Assembly (NCBI GenBank): GCA_037957365.1
Contig: JARHVA010008357.1
Location: forward strand, 302,501-366,500
Direction of reading: 5' to 3'
From: Torreya grandis
Lineage: Eukaryota > Streptophyta > Pinopsida > Cupressales > Taxaceae
DNA: 64,000 nt
Below, piece by piece: positions 23,808 through 37,217 of the stretch. Under the pieces are notes generated by a model, which saw nothing but the letters and a program-made list of their open reading frames with translations, was not told the DNA's origin and searched no databases. The first letter of the stretch is position 1. Each line of letters begins with the position of its first letter. A program made the translations under genes and the position numbers.

Positions 23808-25281
23808 ATGGTGGGGTGAATGTAGAACATCTTTTTGAAACATGTTGAGATGGAGGACAAAGAGATCTAAAAATATGGATTGATGAGAGAATTCACAATT
23901 TCATAGAAGAAGAGGCAAAGTAGATATGAATCTCTATGCAATAAGTTATTCATAAACATATATATGGTGAAATATATGAAATTATTTTGTGTGAGTTACC
24001 TAGACTACTAATTGTGTGGTTATTAAGACTTTAATACAATTATTTTAAGTCAAGATAAACATAACTCTTAGTTTCAATGGAAGAGAAACTAGAAAACCTA
24101 AAAAAATTAGATACTAATTGGAATTATGTAATAGATCATTAGATAAATATTATCATCAATGGATATATCAATGAACTTGTTATATATGGGTACATTACAT
24201 TCAATGTCATGAAGTATCTATTTGTGAGTGGCATCAAAGGCAAATTTTAGTAGCAACTACCAACTCTTATCAAAATGTTTTTTTATAAAAGGGCATGGTG
24301 CCTACTAATACTAATATGGATTAGTCACTTCAGACATTATAGGGTTGGGTTAAAAAATAAGTGAATTATGAATAATTTAGTAGAGGAACTTGAATTTAAA
24401 CCAAAAATATGGAGGATGTAGAGAAATAGATTGAGAAAATAACTCTTGGGATAGAAAGAGAATTTTGACAATAGAGAAGGTGCAATGCATAGAATAACCC
24501 AAAATTATATATTAATAGTGGTAGAGTAGAGAATGTAGAAGATATAAAATGAATGGGATTACAACTAAGCTCTAAGGATTATGAGGATTTGGAGAATAAG
24601 GAAATAGGAGGGTCTAATAGAAGATAAGTCACCATGGATAATATTGAGAAGGATACATATTGGGAGAATAATTCATATGATAGGAAAGGAAGTGTAGAGA
24701 AAGATATATTAAATGTATCAAGAAATCAATTAGAGGCTAGTTTTAGGTCATAGTTGCATAGGAGAATATTGTTTTAAGAAGAAGAGGAATAGTCTAGTGA
24801 ATAAAGTCTTTCAAATCATAAAATTAAATAAGGTTCAAGTTTCACTAAAGATAAACTCACAAATAAAGATCATTCATTTCAGGAGTACACATTTGGTGTG
24901 CCTAATTTATCATCAGAATAAAGGCATCCAAGTGAAAAGGTTGGTATAAGTAGTAATTAGTTTTATTATTTTGCATATAAGTTTGGTAAACTCAATAAGG
25001 ATACTAAGAGAGTATTATACATGAATAAGTTGAGACATGTCAATTTTTAATTCAAAACAAGATTTAAAACACTGGTACATTCTAGTTTACAACAACTAAT
25101 AGTGATAGGTGTGACTACACAAAACATGGATCTCAACGTTGGAATGTTTTATCTATTTGACATGATATGAAGTGTCTTTTGACCCTAAACAATACTTGTT
25201 CACCTATAAAAATAATTGAAAATTAAAATGGGTAACTAATATCGATTCAAATAAGTTCAAGATCATTGGATCCTTAACAGG
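23808..25281 (+). pseudogene. Element C leader and N-terminal gag remnant
   Basis: The part from about 24360 matches the gag upstream region at 62205 onward (for example the shared atatggaggatgta), so both belong to one family. From 25225 the sequence matches the gag core of the 63-kb copy up to the point where copia element D is inserted (after 25281). The matching sequence resumes at 40449 with tagctctataattcata. The first 550 bp (23808-24360) contain a partly open frame (WIDERIHNFIEEEA) of unknown role. Confidence 0.65.
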
Positions 25282-27807
25282 TGTTGAGTATTATCTTTGA
25301 TGTCAAAGATGCATCTTGTAAAGGTTGATGTCAAAGGTGACTAAGGAAAACTGGCAGTATGTGATTTGATAAGCCAATGGAAAGATGCATGAAATAATGT
25401 TATCATTTTGTCATGAGAGAAATTAAAATAGAGAATTTTAAAGAAACTAATGTCTTATATTATTGTCTATAGTCTTATGTTTGCATGTAGGTACATGTCA
25501 TTGATGTCAAAGTGCATAAAAAGCCTAGTCATGACATGAAGAAGTATGTGCATGGAAAATGAATGAACACAAGATTTTGAAGGTTTTATGGAAATATTTG
25601 AGTATTTATTTAATTCATTAAATCATTCATGATGTTTTTAGACTAAACCTATAAGGGTAGGGCCTTCAGTCTAAGTCTATACTTAGACCCTACTTGGCCT
25701 AATGAGGTATGAATTTCATATTTCAAGGAAAGTATGAATATGTGAGGATGGAAAAAGGTGAGATAATTTATTTTATGCATGTTCACAAATTTTAGATTGT
25801 TTTTTGAAGGAAATTATGTGAATGAATGTTTTAGGCCTTCTCGAGTTCACAGAATGAGGTCTCAAGACCTGAGAAGCAGTTTCAGATGTTCATTGTCATG
25901 TGTAACCTATACATGGTAATATGATATATTAATGAGATTATGGGTAAGGGTCACAACTAATATCTCTAATAATTATTTTTGTATCCAAGGGGAAATCCTT
26001 TATGAATAATTATTAACACCAAAACATGTGTTAAACCTCTCTAAAACCCTAATAATGACCTAATGGGAAAAATATTATTCAAATCATCTTAGAATAGATT
26101 TAAATGAATATAAAAAATATTTTATCATTTATTTAAATCTCCCAAGTAGATCCATTTTGTGGTGGTTAGTCAAATGAGAGAGAAAATGCATAGATATAGG
26201 CTTATTTGTCAATAAATTACTATAACTCTCAAAAATTGTATTGGTCAAGAAAATAAAATGGATGGGATAAGAAGATAGGTAATTATTTTTCATGTCCATG
26301 ATTATTTATATATTTTTAATAGTCTTAAATTATTCTAATTTTATCATCCATATTAGCTAGTCGTAGACAAACCTAATGGTGTGAATAGTGTAAAACCCAA
26401 GTAGAGATGAAACGATAGATTTGAATGACTATGCATGATAGATTGATGAAAAAAGTTCATGAAGGATTTATTTATAAATTTTAAATCATGATAATAATTT
26501 TATAAGCTTTGGAGGTTATTATACATAGTGAAAATGTTGCTCACAAAATGACCTATCTGGTTCATATAAGATTGTGTGATATAAGCTCAAGAAATTGGTC
26601 TACAAGACCAATATTTGGAACTATAAAATATGAATTTTCTATCCAATAATAATTTTTAGATATAATAATACCATTTACATGCATCATGAGTCATTACAAG
26701 TTTATACATAGGTTTTGGATGTCTAAATCATCATGATTGGTTTTTTAGGTGAATTGGTAGTTATGAGTAAGCAAGTTGCAAAGATGTTCTTGAGACTTTA
26801 TTTCATAGTTAAAAGTGTTCCAAGAATTTTTTGATGACCTTGAGGTCATGGATAATATTCATACATGTTTTATTTTTTATATTTCATTATATTAAGGGTG
26901 TTTAAGCTTCATTCTTGCAAAACATACTTTTGAGATACACAGGCCTAATAGGGCAATTTGTCCTAAAGGAGTTTTCATGGTATGAACAAAATATATAGGT
27001 CTAATAAATCATGGAGGATGTAATTAAATTTAATTTTATAAGTGATTGAATATTTTTTTATTGTTTTAAAGAGTCATATGGGCCCAATAGGATCAAGTTT
27101 TGGAGAAAAGAGGATAGACCTAATGCAATTAGGTCTCCATGAGGCCTAAAGGAGGATTAAGGCCTAATTGAGTTATTGAAAACCAAAAGGGGTTAAAATT
27201 ACACATAAATTATGTTCATAATATGTTATAAGACATATTATATGGCATACCTAGTATTTTAAATGTGTGTGGTCGATCAAGTGGTGTGTGACCATGAGGC
27301 TAGTATATATACAAGGCAGTTTAGGCCTATTTAAATGTATGAAATAGAAGTGAATAAAATACTACATGTTTAGGAAAAAAGATGTATTTAAATTATAAAA
27401 TAATATGATATTAAAGGTTTATTGATCAAAATTCATGAGGTGGTTGAGTTGGTATTAAGTCACTCAGGGAGTTGGTGCTTCCTTACAAGTAGGTGTTTTT
27501 TAAAGACTAGTTAAGTAGGTGCTTGAATTTATTAGGGTTGGTGATACAAGTTGAGTTGGTAATCAACATAATTTGATCTTTTGTTGTATATGATAGTTTT
27601 ATATTTTTATATATCATAGTGGGTTTTTTTCCCCTTGAGGGTTTCCCACTCATAGATGTCTTTTCTTATGTTATGCTCATATGAATGGTTCTTTATGCAA
27701 TGTTATGTCAGTGTATTGCTTTCATGGTTCAAGGAATGCTAAATTATAATTGATTAAAAGTTTTAAAAAACTGATTCACCCCACCCCTATCATTTATTAT
27801 GCTTCCA
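25282..27807 (+). repeat. 5' LTR of element D (2,526 bp)
   Basis: Starts TGTTGAG at 25282 and ends ...TTCCA at 27807. It carries a tandem gatgtcaaag motif near 25302 and 25328, only one of which is kept in the 3' LTR. The stretch of about 25495-26316 is absent from the 3' LTR. Confidence 0.85.
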
Positions 27808-27812
27808 ATAAT

Positions 27813-27831
27813 TGGTATCAGATCTTGCTCC
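27813..27831 (+). other. Primer-binding site of element D
   Basis: TGGTATCAGATCTTGCTCC begins with the complement of the plant initiator tRNA-Met 3' end. It sits five bases inside the 5' LTR. Confidence 0.9.
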
Positions 27832-27877
27832 TTTGAAGTAGACCTAATAGCTTGAAGGTGATCCTAGAAGCACAAGC

Positions 27878-29340
27878 ATGTCTAGTCATCAAGTACAAAG
27901 AGGTTTCTCAATCAATAAATATCCTCTCTTTAGTGGGACTAACTATGTATTTTGGAGTACTAAAATGAATACCTATCTAATGTCTTTGGAATATGACATA
28001 TGGAAATCTATTGTTGATGGATTCACTCCACCTTCTATACCATCAACTATTACAACAGGCAAGAAGTCAAGTGAGAATAACTCTAAGGCAATGAATGCCA
28101 TTTTGTGTGGTATTTTAGAGGCAAAATTTGTAAATTTCATGCATTGTGATATAGCTACATGGATTTGTAAAAAAATTTATAAACCATTTATGAAGGAGAA
28201 ACCAAAGTAAAGTTAGAAAAGTTGTAGACCTATTGAAGGCAGTTTGAAAGTCTTAAAATGAAAGAGGATGAAAACATTTCATCTTATCTGTTAAGAGTAG
28301 ATGAAGTGGTAAATGTCATCAGAGGTCTAGGAGAGAAGTTGGAAGAATCAAAAATAGTACAAAAGGTACTAATATCCCTAACATTGAAATTTGATTCAAA
28401 ATTATCTAATGTGGAGGATATTAAAGATCTAAACATACTACAGATATATGATTTTCATGGCATCTTGACTACCTATGAAATGAGAAAAAGTGATTGAATA
28501 CCTTTAAAAAAAAATAAGTTGCATTCAAAGTTGAGAAAAATTCACAAGGTAAAAAGGTCAAGGATGAAGTTGATACAAACATTGATGATGACAAGATAGG
28601 GTAAGTATAAGGTCAAGTTGTCATTGAAGTGATTTAACTATGGTGAGATTCATAATTTTACATCTAAATGTCCTAATAAGGATAAGAATGATCATGATGG
28701 AGAGCATGATTAATATCATGGTGATGATAAGAAGTTATATAATCCTAATAAGAACAAAAAGAGTTTCAAGTTGTATGAAGGCAAGAAAGGGTCATTCAAC
28801 AACAAGAGAAGTTTATATGTCAAAGAAGACATTAGATCCTCTCATATAAGTAACATAAGTACATCTAATAGTGATGATGACTATAATGACCATGATAGCA
28901 ATAAAACCTTATTCATAGCTATATAAATAGATAATGAGAGTTGTTTAAAATGTAAAAGTCTTATGGATGATGAATAATTAGATAAAGAAGAGGTTGAAGT
29001 GAACCTTGAGGAAAAATTAGTGAGTGTTATAGAGGATTTGAAGTTCCAAATAAGGAAGAATCAGAAACTAAGATCATTGATTAAGAGTTATGAGGAACAA
29101 ATCAATATCTTTGAAGAGATACTAAGTAACAACACCAATGAACATGAGGAGATCATCAAATAGTTAGAAACTCATATTGAAATTGTCATTGTAAGTCTTA
29201 ATACCAAGGAGGAAGAATGCATCAAGTTTGGAATAGAAATGGAGTCCTTAAAGGTAGAATTAGATCAAGCAAAAGTCAGATTGAAAACACATCAAAAATG
29301 TGAAAAGAGCACTAAATTTTTGATGATATTTTAAATATTT
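27878..29340 (+). pseudogene. Copia gag of element D
   Basis: The start codon at 27878 is chosen because it is the first ATG after the primer site and begins a typical copia gag N-terminus (F-G-NY-FW pattern: LFSGTNYVFWSTKMNTYLMS). The frame is open to 28207, then stops. The UBN2-like middle (ISSYLLRVDEVVNVIRGLGE, 28273-28332) is open at 28258-28497. The zinc knuckle at about 28625-28675 has lost its first two cysteines (TGA and Tyr). A long Glu/Lys-rich coiled coil follows (about 28980-29320, EEVEVNLEEKLVSVIEDLKF). Gag would form the particle. Here it is broken in several places. Confidence 0.85.
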
Positions 29341-29574
29341 AGAGATCTTCGCATGATAAGATAGGTCTTATATTCAAATAATACCAAAAAAAAAAGGAGT
29401 CAAACCTCAAAGGACAATGGACTAAAAAGAAGTGATGGTACTAATATAATAAATACCTATGCAAAAACTCACAAATTTGAGACTAAAATTGGTCATCAAC
29501 AAGTTAATAAAAATGTGACTTCTTCAAAAGATAATAAAGGTATAACATCAATTAACATGAGATAGACTAGGTAT

Positions 29575-30139
29575 GTGAATTCTTTCAATGATTATTATTT
29601 CTCATGTAATGAAAGGCTATACAGTCATACCACTGATAAGTGGATTAAGAAGTTAGACCCTATGGAAAAGGTGAAGAAGGAACAAAAGACTAAAGGAGAA
29701 GAATCTATGTTAGCTCATACTGCCTTTCACATCCAAGATGAAGGAAAGAAATGGTATATAGACAGTGGTTGCTCAAGACACATGATGGGGGACAAGATCA
29801 AGTTCATCTCATTAAATAATAAAGTTGTAAGAACAATGATATTTGGAGATAACACAACTGCCAATATAGTTAGTAAGGGTATCTTGAATTTGTATAATGA
29901 GAAGGCTAAGATAGAAAATGTGTTGTATGTGGAAGGTTTGAAACATTACCTACTTAGTCTAAGTAAAATGTGCAACCAAGGACATACACTAACCTTTCAT
30001 GATAGAGGGTGTGATATAAGGATATCCAAATCAAGAAGGCTAATTTTTAATGCTAAGAGGATTGAGAATAATATATATCTCTTGAATGAGATCAAGAATG
30101 AGAGATGTATTATGATCAAGATAGATGAAAGTTGGATAT
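29575..30139 (+). pseudogene. Copia protease and pre-integrase region of element D
   Basis: This is part of the longest open frame in the window (29575-30168, whose last codons belong to element E). The aspartic protease motif is WYIDSGCSRHM with the active-site Asp-Ser-Gly at 29761-29769. Pre-integrase residues follow (GLKHYLLSLSKMCNQGHTLTF, then NNIYLLNEI). The frame is cut by element E at 30139, just before the expected W-H of the integrase zinc finger. Upstream, 29340-29575 is a decayed linker. Confidence 0.9.
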
Positions 30140-30910
30140 TGATGGGTATTTTAATCCCCTTCATTTAATAATGTCAATCTAGGGCTCGTGTTTAAAGGTT
30201 GTATGCAAAAGGAGAAAGAGACCTTTGGTAAATGGTTCCTTCTATCACACTCCACATTTTGCAAGAATTGAACATTACACTTGCAAGAATTAAAAATCAC
30301 AGTTATAGGAATTGAAAATCACACTTTGTAGAAATTAAATCACACTTGTATAAAATTAAACTACACTTACATGAAATTAAATTATTGACTTGAAAATAAA
30401 TGACAAACACATAAAATCATGTAGATTTACAACAAAATGTACAAAAGAAAAACATTTACAGCAATAAATAAATAAAATAATAATTTATAGTAAAGTGATA
30501 ATTCCGAAGTAAAGAAATAAAATAAAAATATATGGATCCATCTTCCTTGGAATGAGAGGCCAGCTCATTCCTCGGAAAAAGATTTATTCAGAACATTAGT
30601 TTCAAAATAAGCTATTCAGAATAATGGAAAGAAGAAATGTATTGATTGATTGAATGATTATTCATTCAGGTGTGGAAGGTTGCATTTATAATTTCATGCT
30701 TGTAACCAACACCTTATTTGAGAGTAAAAACCAAGATACTCTATCCTATCTCAATCTTCACAAAATATAGAGAGAGATATTTATTCTAATAAATAAATCT
30801 ATTACTGCCTAATTTTGATCTCCACCAAATATGGAGAGAGTTAATTATTAGAAATGAAATTACATAAATCTATATTTAAATATAATCTATAATGGAAAGT
30901 ATGTACATAG

Positions 30911-30911
<1 letters not shown>

Positions 30912-30955
<44 letters not shown>
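30912..30955. repeat. AT microsatellite in the E left LTR
   Basis: About 22 AT dinucleotides. The matching position in the other LTR (36414-36424) has only a short tatatataa, so the tract grew after insertion. Confidence 0.95.
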
Positions 30956-30957
<2 letters not shown>

Positions 30958-31029
30958 CTAAATGGAAAGCATTCTTTGTGATAGTTGGAACATTGAAATA
31001 CTCTTAGAAATAATTTTCAAATAAGTTTG

Positions 31030-31370
31030 TAACAATTTTCTTGAAATCTGGAGTAATTTTATTGAAATCCATAGCAACTTGCTGAAATCCGTAGCAAGCC
31101 TATTGAAATCTATAGCAAGCATGGTGAAATCTATATCAATTTTGCTAAAATCTGTAGCAAGTCTGGTGAAATCCATAGCTAACTAATGTAATCTATAGCT
31201 AGTTTGATGTAATTCATAGCTGGTCTGATGTAATCTATAGCTGATTTGAAGGTGGTTTGATGTACTTCATAGCTTATCTATAGTAATCTTGTTATAATCC
31301 ATAGTTATTGTCACAAGATTGTTGTAATATAGAACTACTATGGAAGTCTGTAGCAAGCCTATAAGAGTCC
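31030..31370. repeat. Degenerate 20-22 bp minisatellite in the E left LTR
   Basis: Repeats of a unit like tattgaaatctatagcaagc, changing to a tgatgtaatctatagct form further right. Several units are 21 bp, so a minus-strand frame (30958-31176) reads as a repeated heptapeptide (DFxxLAT-like). This follows from the repeat and is not evidence of a protein. Matching array at about 36510-36895. Confidence 0.85.
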
Positions 31371-31693
31371 ATTCTTGACTAGAATACTAGATCCTAGTTG
31401 TATAAGACTTTAACACTACTCCAATATTATTCTTGAATGGCTATTTTTCATACTTTGAATCATTTTTAGCTTTTTATGAGCTGTATATGCACTCATTGAC
31501 ATCTTTTTTCCAATAATCGTTATTAATAGCTAACCAATAAATAATAAAGAATTCTAAAGATATAACTATGATATATACTTGTTATTTTATTTTAAATAAA
31601 CTATAAGTTCATAAACTACATTTAAATCCACTTCCTATGCAAGAATAAAGATGTTATTTTATGGATATAATGATCCATTTTATGGACTCATCA

Positions 31694-34600
31694 TCTCCCC
31701 CACACCTAAGCTCATGCATGTCACTATTTAAAACATCATGGTACATATGCATGGGTTAGACTTAGCTTCATGCTTTAAATGGGCTTCCCAAATCGATTTC
31801 ATTTGAACAATTATAATGAAATTTTTATTTTAAAATCTTAGATAAAAGTGGCCAATGAAAATGAACATTTAAGGATAGGTTCTTGTGTGGAGGGTTTTCC
31901 TACTATCCTTAAATTCTTTTGGATCCTTTTAACATAGGTTCTTGCGTGGAATTCTCATGTTGCTCTCTTCATCTTTTCTTTTTTCTTTATTTTCTTCTTT
32001 TCATTCCTTTTCTTTTCTTTTTTTATTTTTTATTTTAATGAGGTGAGAGTAGGTTCTTGTGTTGATAATTTCCTATTATGTTTACACATATGTATTTCAA
32101 CCACAAAGCAACTTTTGACATAAATTTTTTCTTATTCCTTTCAAAACTATGTACCATGAAATTCTTATTCTTTTCAAAACTATGTACCATGATCAAGATC
32201 AAACTATTTTTATATGTTTGGATAAGCACAATTCTTATATCTTTGAAGCTATTATCCTCCCCCACACCTAAGCTCGTGTATGTCCTCATGCATGTCAAAT
32301 GAATGAAATGGAATGAGATTACACAAAATCATATGAAAGTTTGTCCATTTCCCTAGAATAAGTTGTTTACAAGAGTGAATCTTCATATAATAACAAAACT
32401 TACAAGTAAATTTAAATATAAAATAGTAAATTAAAATACCATGGCATACCTACAATCTTCAGTGATGCTTCCATAATATCCAAAGTGAAATATGTTATAA
32501 AAAAAGTGTTGAGAAAAGTACAGTCTTGTTATGCTGCAAATAAGAGCACAAAAGTAAGAAACCATGTAAAAATTGTATTAATTGTTCTATTAGACAAATT
32601 GTAATCTTTTTATTTATATGTTTTTGCCCTTGAATATATATTAAACTTATTTTCTAATCAAGACTCTTTATTCTAGCACTTGGTTTGTCAGCAAGTTGGT
32701 TTTCAAACCAAGGCTACCAATAATGCCTAAAAATTTTTATTATTGGTTTTATTTCTATTTTTTTTTCATAGTATTTATGGTATGAAAAATGTTAGCCATA
32801 TACTCTATGCATCTTCATAATACTTACAAATATGGAATGAAATTTTATGTATATTGACATTCTTCAGTATTGGTCTATGTAGTGATGATCAATAATTGGT
32901 GATAAACACTGTTGATTATGTTGCATTCTATTATCAAAGGTAATTCAAGATAATTTGTCAACTACTTGCTAAAGTCATGGACAAAAAAATTTATCTCCAA
33001 AATGAGTCCTTATAATGAAAGTATCCTGTAAAAACTAAAAACAAATAAAACCTTTCTAGTCAAGCATAATATCAGTAATGTCAAAGAAATATAAATACCA
33101 ACAATAGAGCATTAAAATGAATATTTGAATGTATATAAAAGAATTTAGTTAAACCTATGTAAGAATGAATGATGGTTCAATAATTAACGTTATTCAGAAT
33201 GTGATTTTATTATGGAGAATAAGAATTTCCTCAAACAAGTTCTATTATTATGCAAGTGGATATAGGTGTAACTAATTCCTAAATATAGATGGAAATGAGT
33301 GGAATAAAATGTCATCAATTCTTTTTATTATGAACTGTGCTAAAAATACTAACTTTTATTTTATATAGAGAAGATAAAATTACATTGCTAAATTATTAAA
33401 TGGAAAATAAAAACTGAAAACATACATGGTGATTGAATTTTAAAGGTCCTAGGCTTCCTTATTATGGATAGATTTTTCATGCCTCCTCTTGCTACTAAAA
33501 ATTTTGTGTTCTTCATTAATTATTTGACATAGATTTACATCATGTTGAGCAAGATTCTTCATTATCTTTTTCTGTTATTGGGAAATCAAAAGTGAGGATC
33601 TAGGGTTGACAGCCCCTAGTGAGATCAAGAGGCAATGCCCCTTGCACATTCCCTATCATGATATAAGGTGGGGTTGAGAGGTAGATCCCCTAGAAGCTAG
33701 GCCCAATTTACCACTTTTATAACCATAGATTTACTTAGCATTGAATATTTTTGAATGATTTTATGCTATTTGAGATAGCTGGATGAAAGCATATAATTCC
33801 TACTAATTTTTAGCATCTATAGCACTCAAAAATTATTAAAAACACGGTCTCATGTGACTATATATAAATTTTATATTCTCTTTTGCATGTTAATCTGTCT
33901 GAGGATTCAAGTCTGATTATTTTGAGACTATCATTGTTTTTTTTTTCTATGAAAAAACTTCCTCATCCATGCAAACTAACAGTAAACACATAAAATAAAA
34001 TAAACACATAATCTTGAGATTGGATTAATTGAATTTCCCTAAGTATTTCAATTGAAATTTTATTTCAGATGTTATGGCTATAATTTATAAATATTTTTTT
34101 TTAAAATAAAAATTCAATATAAATTGATCAGTTAATCAAAGAGAAAATGGAAATTGAAATAGTTAGATTGCCCAATTTAAGAGCAACAAACTGTACATGC
34201 TAAAAATTAGTGATTATGTTAGGATGTTTGAATCACAAAAAATTTGATGTTATATTTTTATGATGCCAAATTTATTGCATGCTAGAAACTAATTATGTCA
34301 AATCCATTGCATGACCCTTATATGCTTCTGTCGTAATTTGCCTTGCATGCATATTTTTATTATTTTTAATTTATCCAATCTATTTGACTCGCATAGAATT
34401 CCTCCAAAATAACTTTCTATGTATGGTGATATTGCATGCAAGATTCTAGGAGGCTATATTTGTGTATTTCATCCACGAATCTTTACATGAATCTCTCTAT
34501 TCATCGACTTGACTTGATTTGGTGATTTTATATATAAATCTTTCTAAGTCATGACATGAATTAGTAAAAAAACCATTGAAGCCATTATCATGTAGAACAA

Positions 34601-35672
34601 ATCAATCTGCCATACCAGATTAGAATGAAATCTCTTTGTAGCACTTTACCAAATAAAATCACCAAGATTTTGGTTGGAGTGATAGTTCTTTTTTAGCATA
34701 TCATATAGCTATTTGGTTTTCAATTTTTTGATCAATTATTTCTATATCAATCATTGCTGAAAATAAATTGTGCTTACTTGAGATATCGAATACCCCACAT
34801 AATTTTCGTTCAAGAGTCTTTCTTCAATAAGTACATAGATTAGATTGTAGACTATTTTATTTCAATATATATCATTAGCATAATTCTCATATATACAATA
34901 CCATCTTGTATATTTCAGACATCCTTTTGTAAACTTCAACCTTCTTTTTATAAATTTTAGCCATCTCTAAATTTTGTTCACAAAAATATGGCATGTAATC
35001 TTATCTTGATGAAAATTATTTGTGTTTTTCAACTAAATAGAAATAATAAAACATTTTTATTATAGGCATGTAGGTATGAGGTGATTTAAAATAGTCAAAA
35101 ATTGATTTGGTAGTGATTCTTACCTATTTATTAGCATGCAACTTTTTCAAAAATATGTATAATCCATTATAGGTAGTTTTAGAAAAGGTGCAACTATACT
35201 TTAACAAGTTTCACACAACTATATATAGTCGATCTAACTATTTTCAAATGCAGATCATTTCCGAAATATGCAAGTTAGATATAGAAGCATCTATTTTAGA
35301 TTTCTTAATTGTGAACAATTATAAAAACTCAAGTATCAGATTAATTTTTCCATCTTGTTGGTTGTCTTAGAATTTCATTTTCATTTTGCATCAACAATTA
35401 AATATTCCTTCATAATGTTAGCATTTGTTACTTTCTCCATAGAAATGTTAGTATTAGAGGTTTTTTTTTTTTTTTTTTTTTAAATCTAAAATTCTTAATT
35501 ACAGAAAAATAAATTCTAATCTATATTGTAGAAAATAAAATCATACAGAAACCATTAATGTAATATATTTTATCATGAAATTTGTAAAGAAACATTCCCT
35601 CTCACTAGAAATCTCTTTAGCAGATCTAAATATCTTAATAACACTATGGTTTCCCATCAATAGCACCAAAAA
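31694..35672 (-). other. Non-coding interior of element E
   Basis: No gag or pol motif on either strand. Structures seen: the purine-tract block (31694-31720) recurs at 32254-32282; the phrase ataggttcttgtgtgga recurs near 31875, 31935 and 32050; a 33-bp tandem pair lies at 32131-32192; a locally G+C-rich patch lies at 33590-33720 with runs such as agcccctagtgagatc; a T21 run lies at 35461-35481. Composition and layout fit a large retrotransposon derivative that depends on other elements' enzymes. Confidence 0.7.
32131..32192. repeat. 33-bp tandem repeat, two copies
   Basis: The unit cttattcctttcaaaactatgtaccatga starts at 32131 and again at 32164 with one substitution. Confidence 0.9.
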
Positions 35673-37217
35673 TGATGGGTGTCATCAATCCCCTTCATTT
35701 AATAATATCAATCCAGGGCTAATGTCTGAAGGTTGTATGCAAAAAGAGAAAGAGACCTTTGGTAAATGGTTCCTTTTATCACACTCCACACTTTATAGGA
35801 ATTAAAAATCATACTTATAAAATTTGAAAATTAGACTTTACAAAAATTAAATCACACTTACATAAAATTAAAGCACACTTGCATGAAATTAATTTATTGA
35901 TTTTAAAATAAATGATAAACACATAAAATACCTATAGATTTACAATAAGTTTCATAAAATAAAAACATTTATAGCAATAAAAAATAAAATAATAATTTAT
36001 AGTAAATTGATAATTATAGAATAAAGAAATAAAATAAAATAAAAATACATTAATCCATTTTCCTTGGAATGAGTGGCCAGCTCATTCCTTGAAATAGATT
36101 TATTTAGAACATTACTTTCAAAATAAGCTACTCAGAATAATGGAAATAATAAATGTATTGATTAATTGACTACTCATTTAGGTGTGGAATGTTACATTTA
36201 TAATTTCATGTTTCCAACTAATACCTTATTCGGGAGTAACAATCGAGATACTCTATCGTATCGCAATCTTCACAAAATATGGAGAGAGATATTTATTCTA
36301 ATAAATAAATTTATTACTGTCTAATCTCAATCTCTGCCAAATATGGAGAGAGATAATATTAAAAATGAAATCACATAAATCTATATTTGAATACAATCTA
36401 CAATGGAAAGTCTATATATATAAATAAGCTAAATGGAAAGCATTCTTCATGATAGCTATAACATTGAAATACTCTTAGAAATACTTCTCAAATAAGTTTT
36501 TAGTAGTTTTTTTTATGTCTAGAGTAATTCTATTGAAATCTGTAGCAACCTATTGAAATCCATGGTAAGTCTACTAAAATCTATAACAAGCCTGGTGAAA
36601 TTTGTAGCAAGCCTACTAAAATCTATAACAAGCCTAGTGAAATCTGTAACAAGCCTACTAAAATCTATAGTAAGCTTGGTGAAATATATAGTTGGTTGAT
36701 GTAATCTATATCTGATCTGATGTAATCCATAGCTAGTCTAAATGTGGTCTGATGTACTCTATAACTAGTTTGAAAGTGGTCTGATGTACTTTGTAGCTTG
36801 TTCATAGCAAGTCTATTGTAATTCATAGTTATTGTAGCAAGACTTTTATAATCTAGAGCTACTGTGTAAGTCTATAGCAAGCTTATAGGAGTCCATTCAT
36901 GACCATAATATTAGATCTTAGTTGTAGAATACTTTAACACTACTCCACCATTATTCTTTAATAGTTACTCTTCATACTTTGATCATTCTTAGCTTAGTAT
37001 GAATAGTATATGCACTCATTGACATCTTTTTCTTAATAATCATTAGTAATAGCTAACTAATAGATAACAAGAAATTATAAAGACATAACAATGATATATA
37101 CTTGATATTTTATTTTAAATAAATCATAAATTTAAAAACTATATTTAAATCCACTGCCTATGTAAGAAAAAAGATATTATTTGAATAGATATAATGAGTC
37201 ATTTTATGGACTCATTA
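35673..37217 (-). repeat. 5' LTR of element E (1,545 bp)
   Basis: Pairs with 30140-31693. It has about two more minisatellite units than the left copy, such as actaaaatctataacaagcc (about 36510-36895). The outer end has drifted from CATCA to CATTA at 37213-37217. Confidence 0.9.

Larger units (their letters stand above)
30140..31693 (-). repeat. 3' LTR of element E (1,554 bp)
   Basis: Pairs with 35673-37217. It contains an AT microsatellite (30912-30955) not expanded in the partner, and a degenerate minisatellite with a 20-22 bp unit around tgaaatctatagcaagcc (about 31030-31370). Confidence 0.9.
30140..37217 (-). mobile_element. Non-coding LTR retrotransposon E (LARD-like), nested in D
   Basis: LTRs at 30140-31693 and 35673-37217 begin TGATG and end CATCA/CATTA. 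The 5-bp flanks GATAT (30135-30139) and GCTAT (37218-37222) form a target duplication with one change. Orientation is minus: right of the left LTR is a purine tract (minus strand GGTGTGGGGGAGA, 31694-31706). Inside the right LTR the minus strand reads TTTTTGGTGCTATTGATGGG (35653-35672), a decayed form of the TGGCGCCGTTGCC-type primer site used by many plant gypsy elements. The 3.98-kb interior has no retroelement protein motif. Confidence 0.88.

Noticed and set aside
30958..31176. Heptapeptide-repeat protein on the minus strand
   Set aside because: Follows from 21-bp minisatellite units inside an LTR; the matching stretch in the other LTR is not open as a protein.
33590..33720. G+C-rich patch as a possible organelle DNA insertion
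   Set aside because: No recognisable chloroplast or mitochondrial gene; runs like agcccctag and caatgccccttgca look like plant gypsy-type leader sequence and it lies inside element E.
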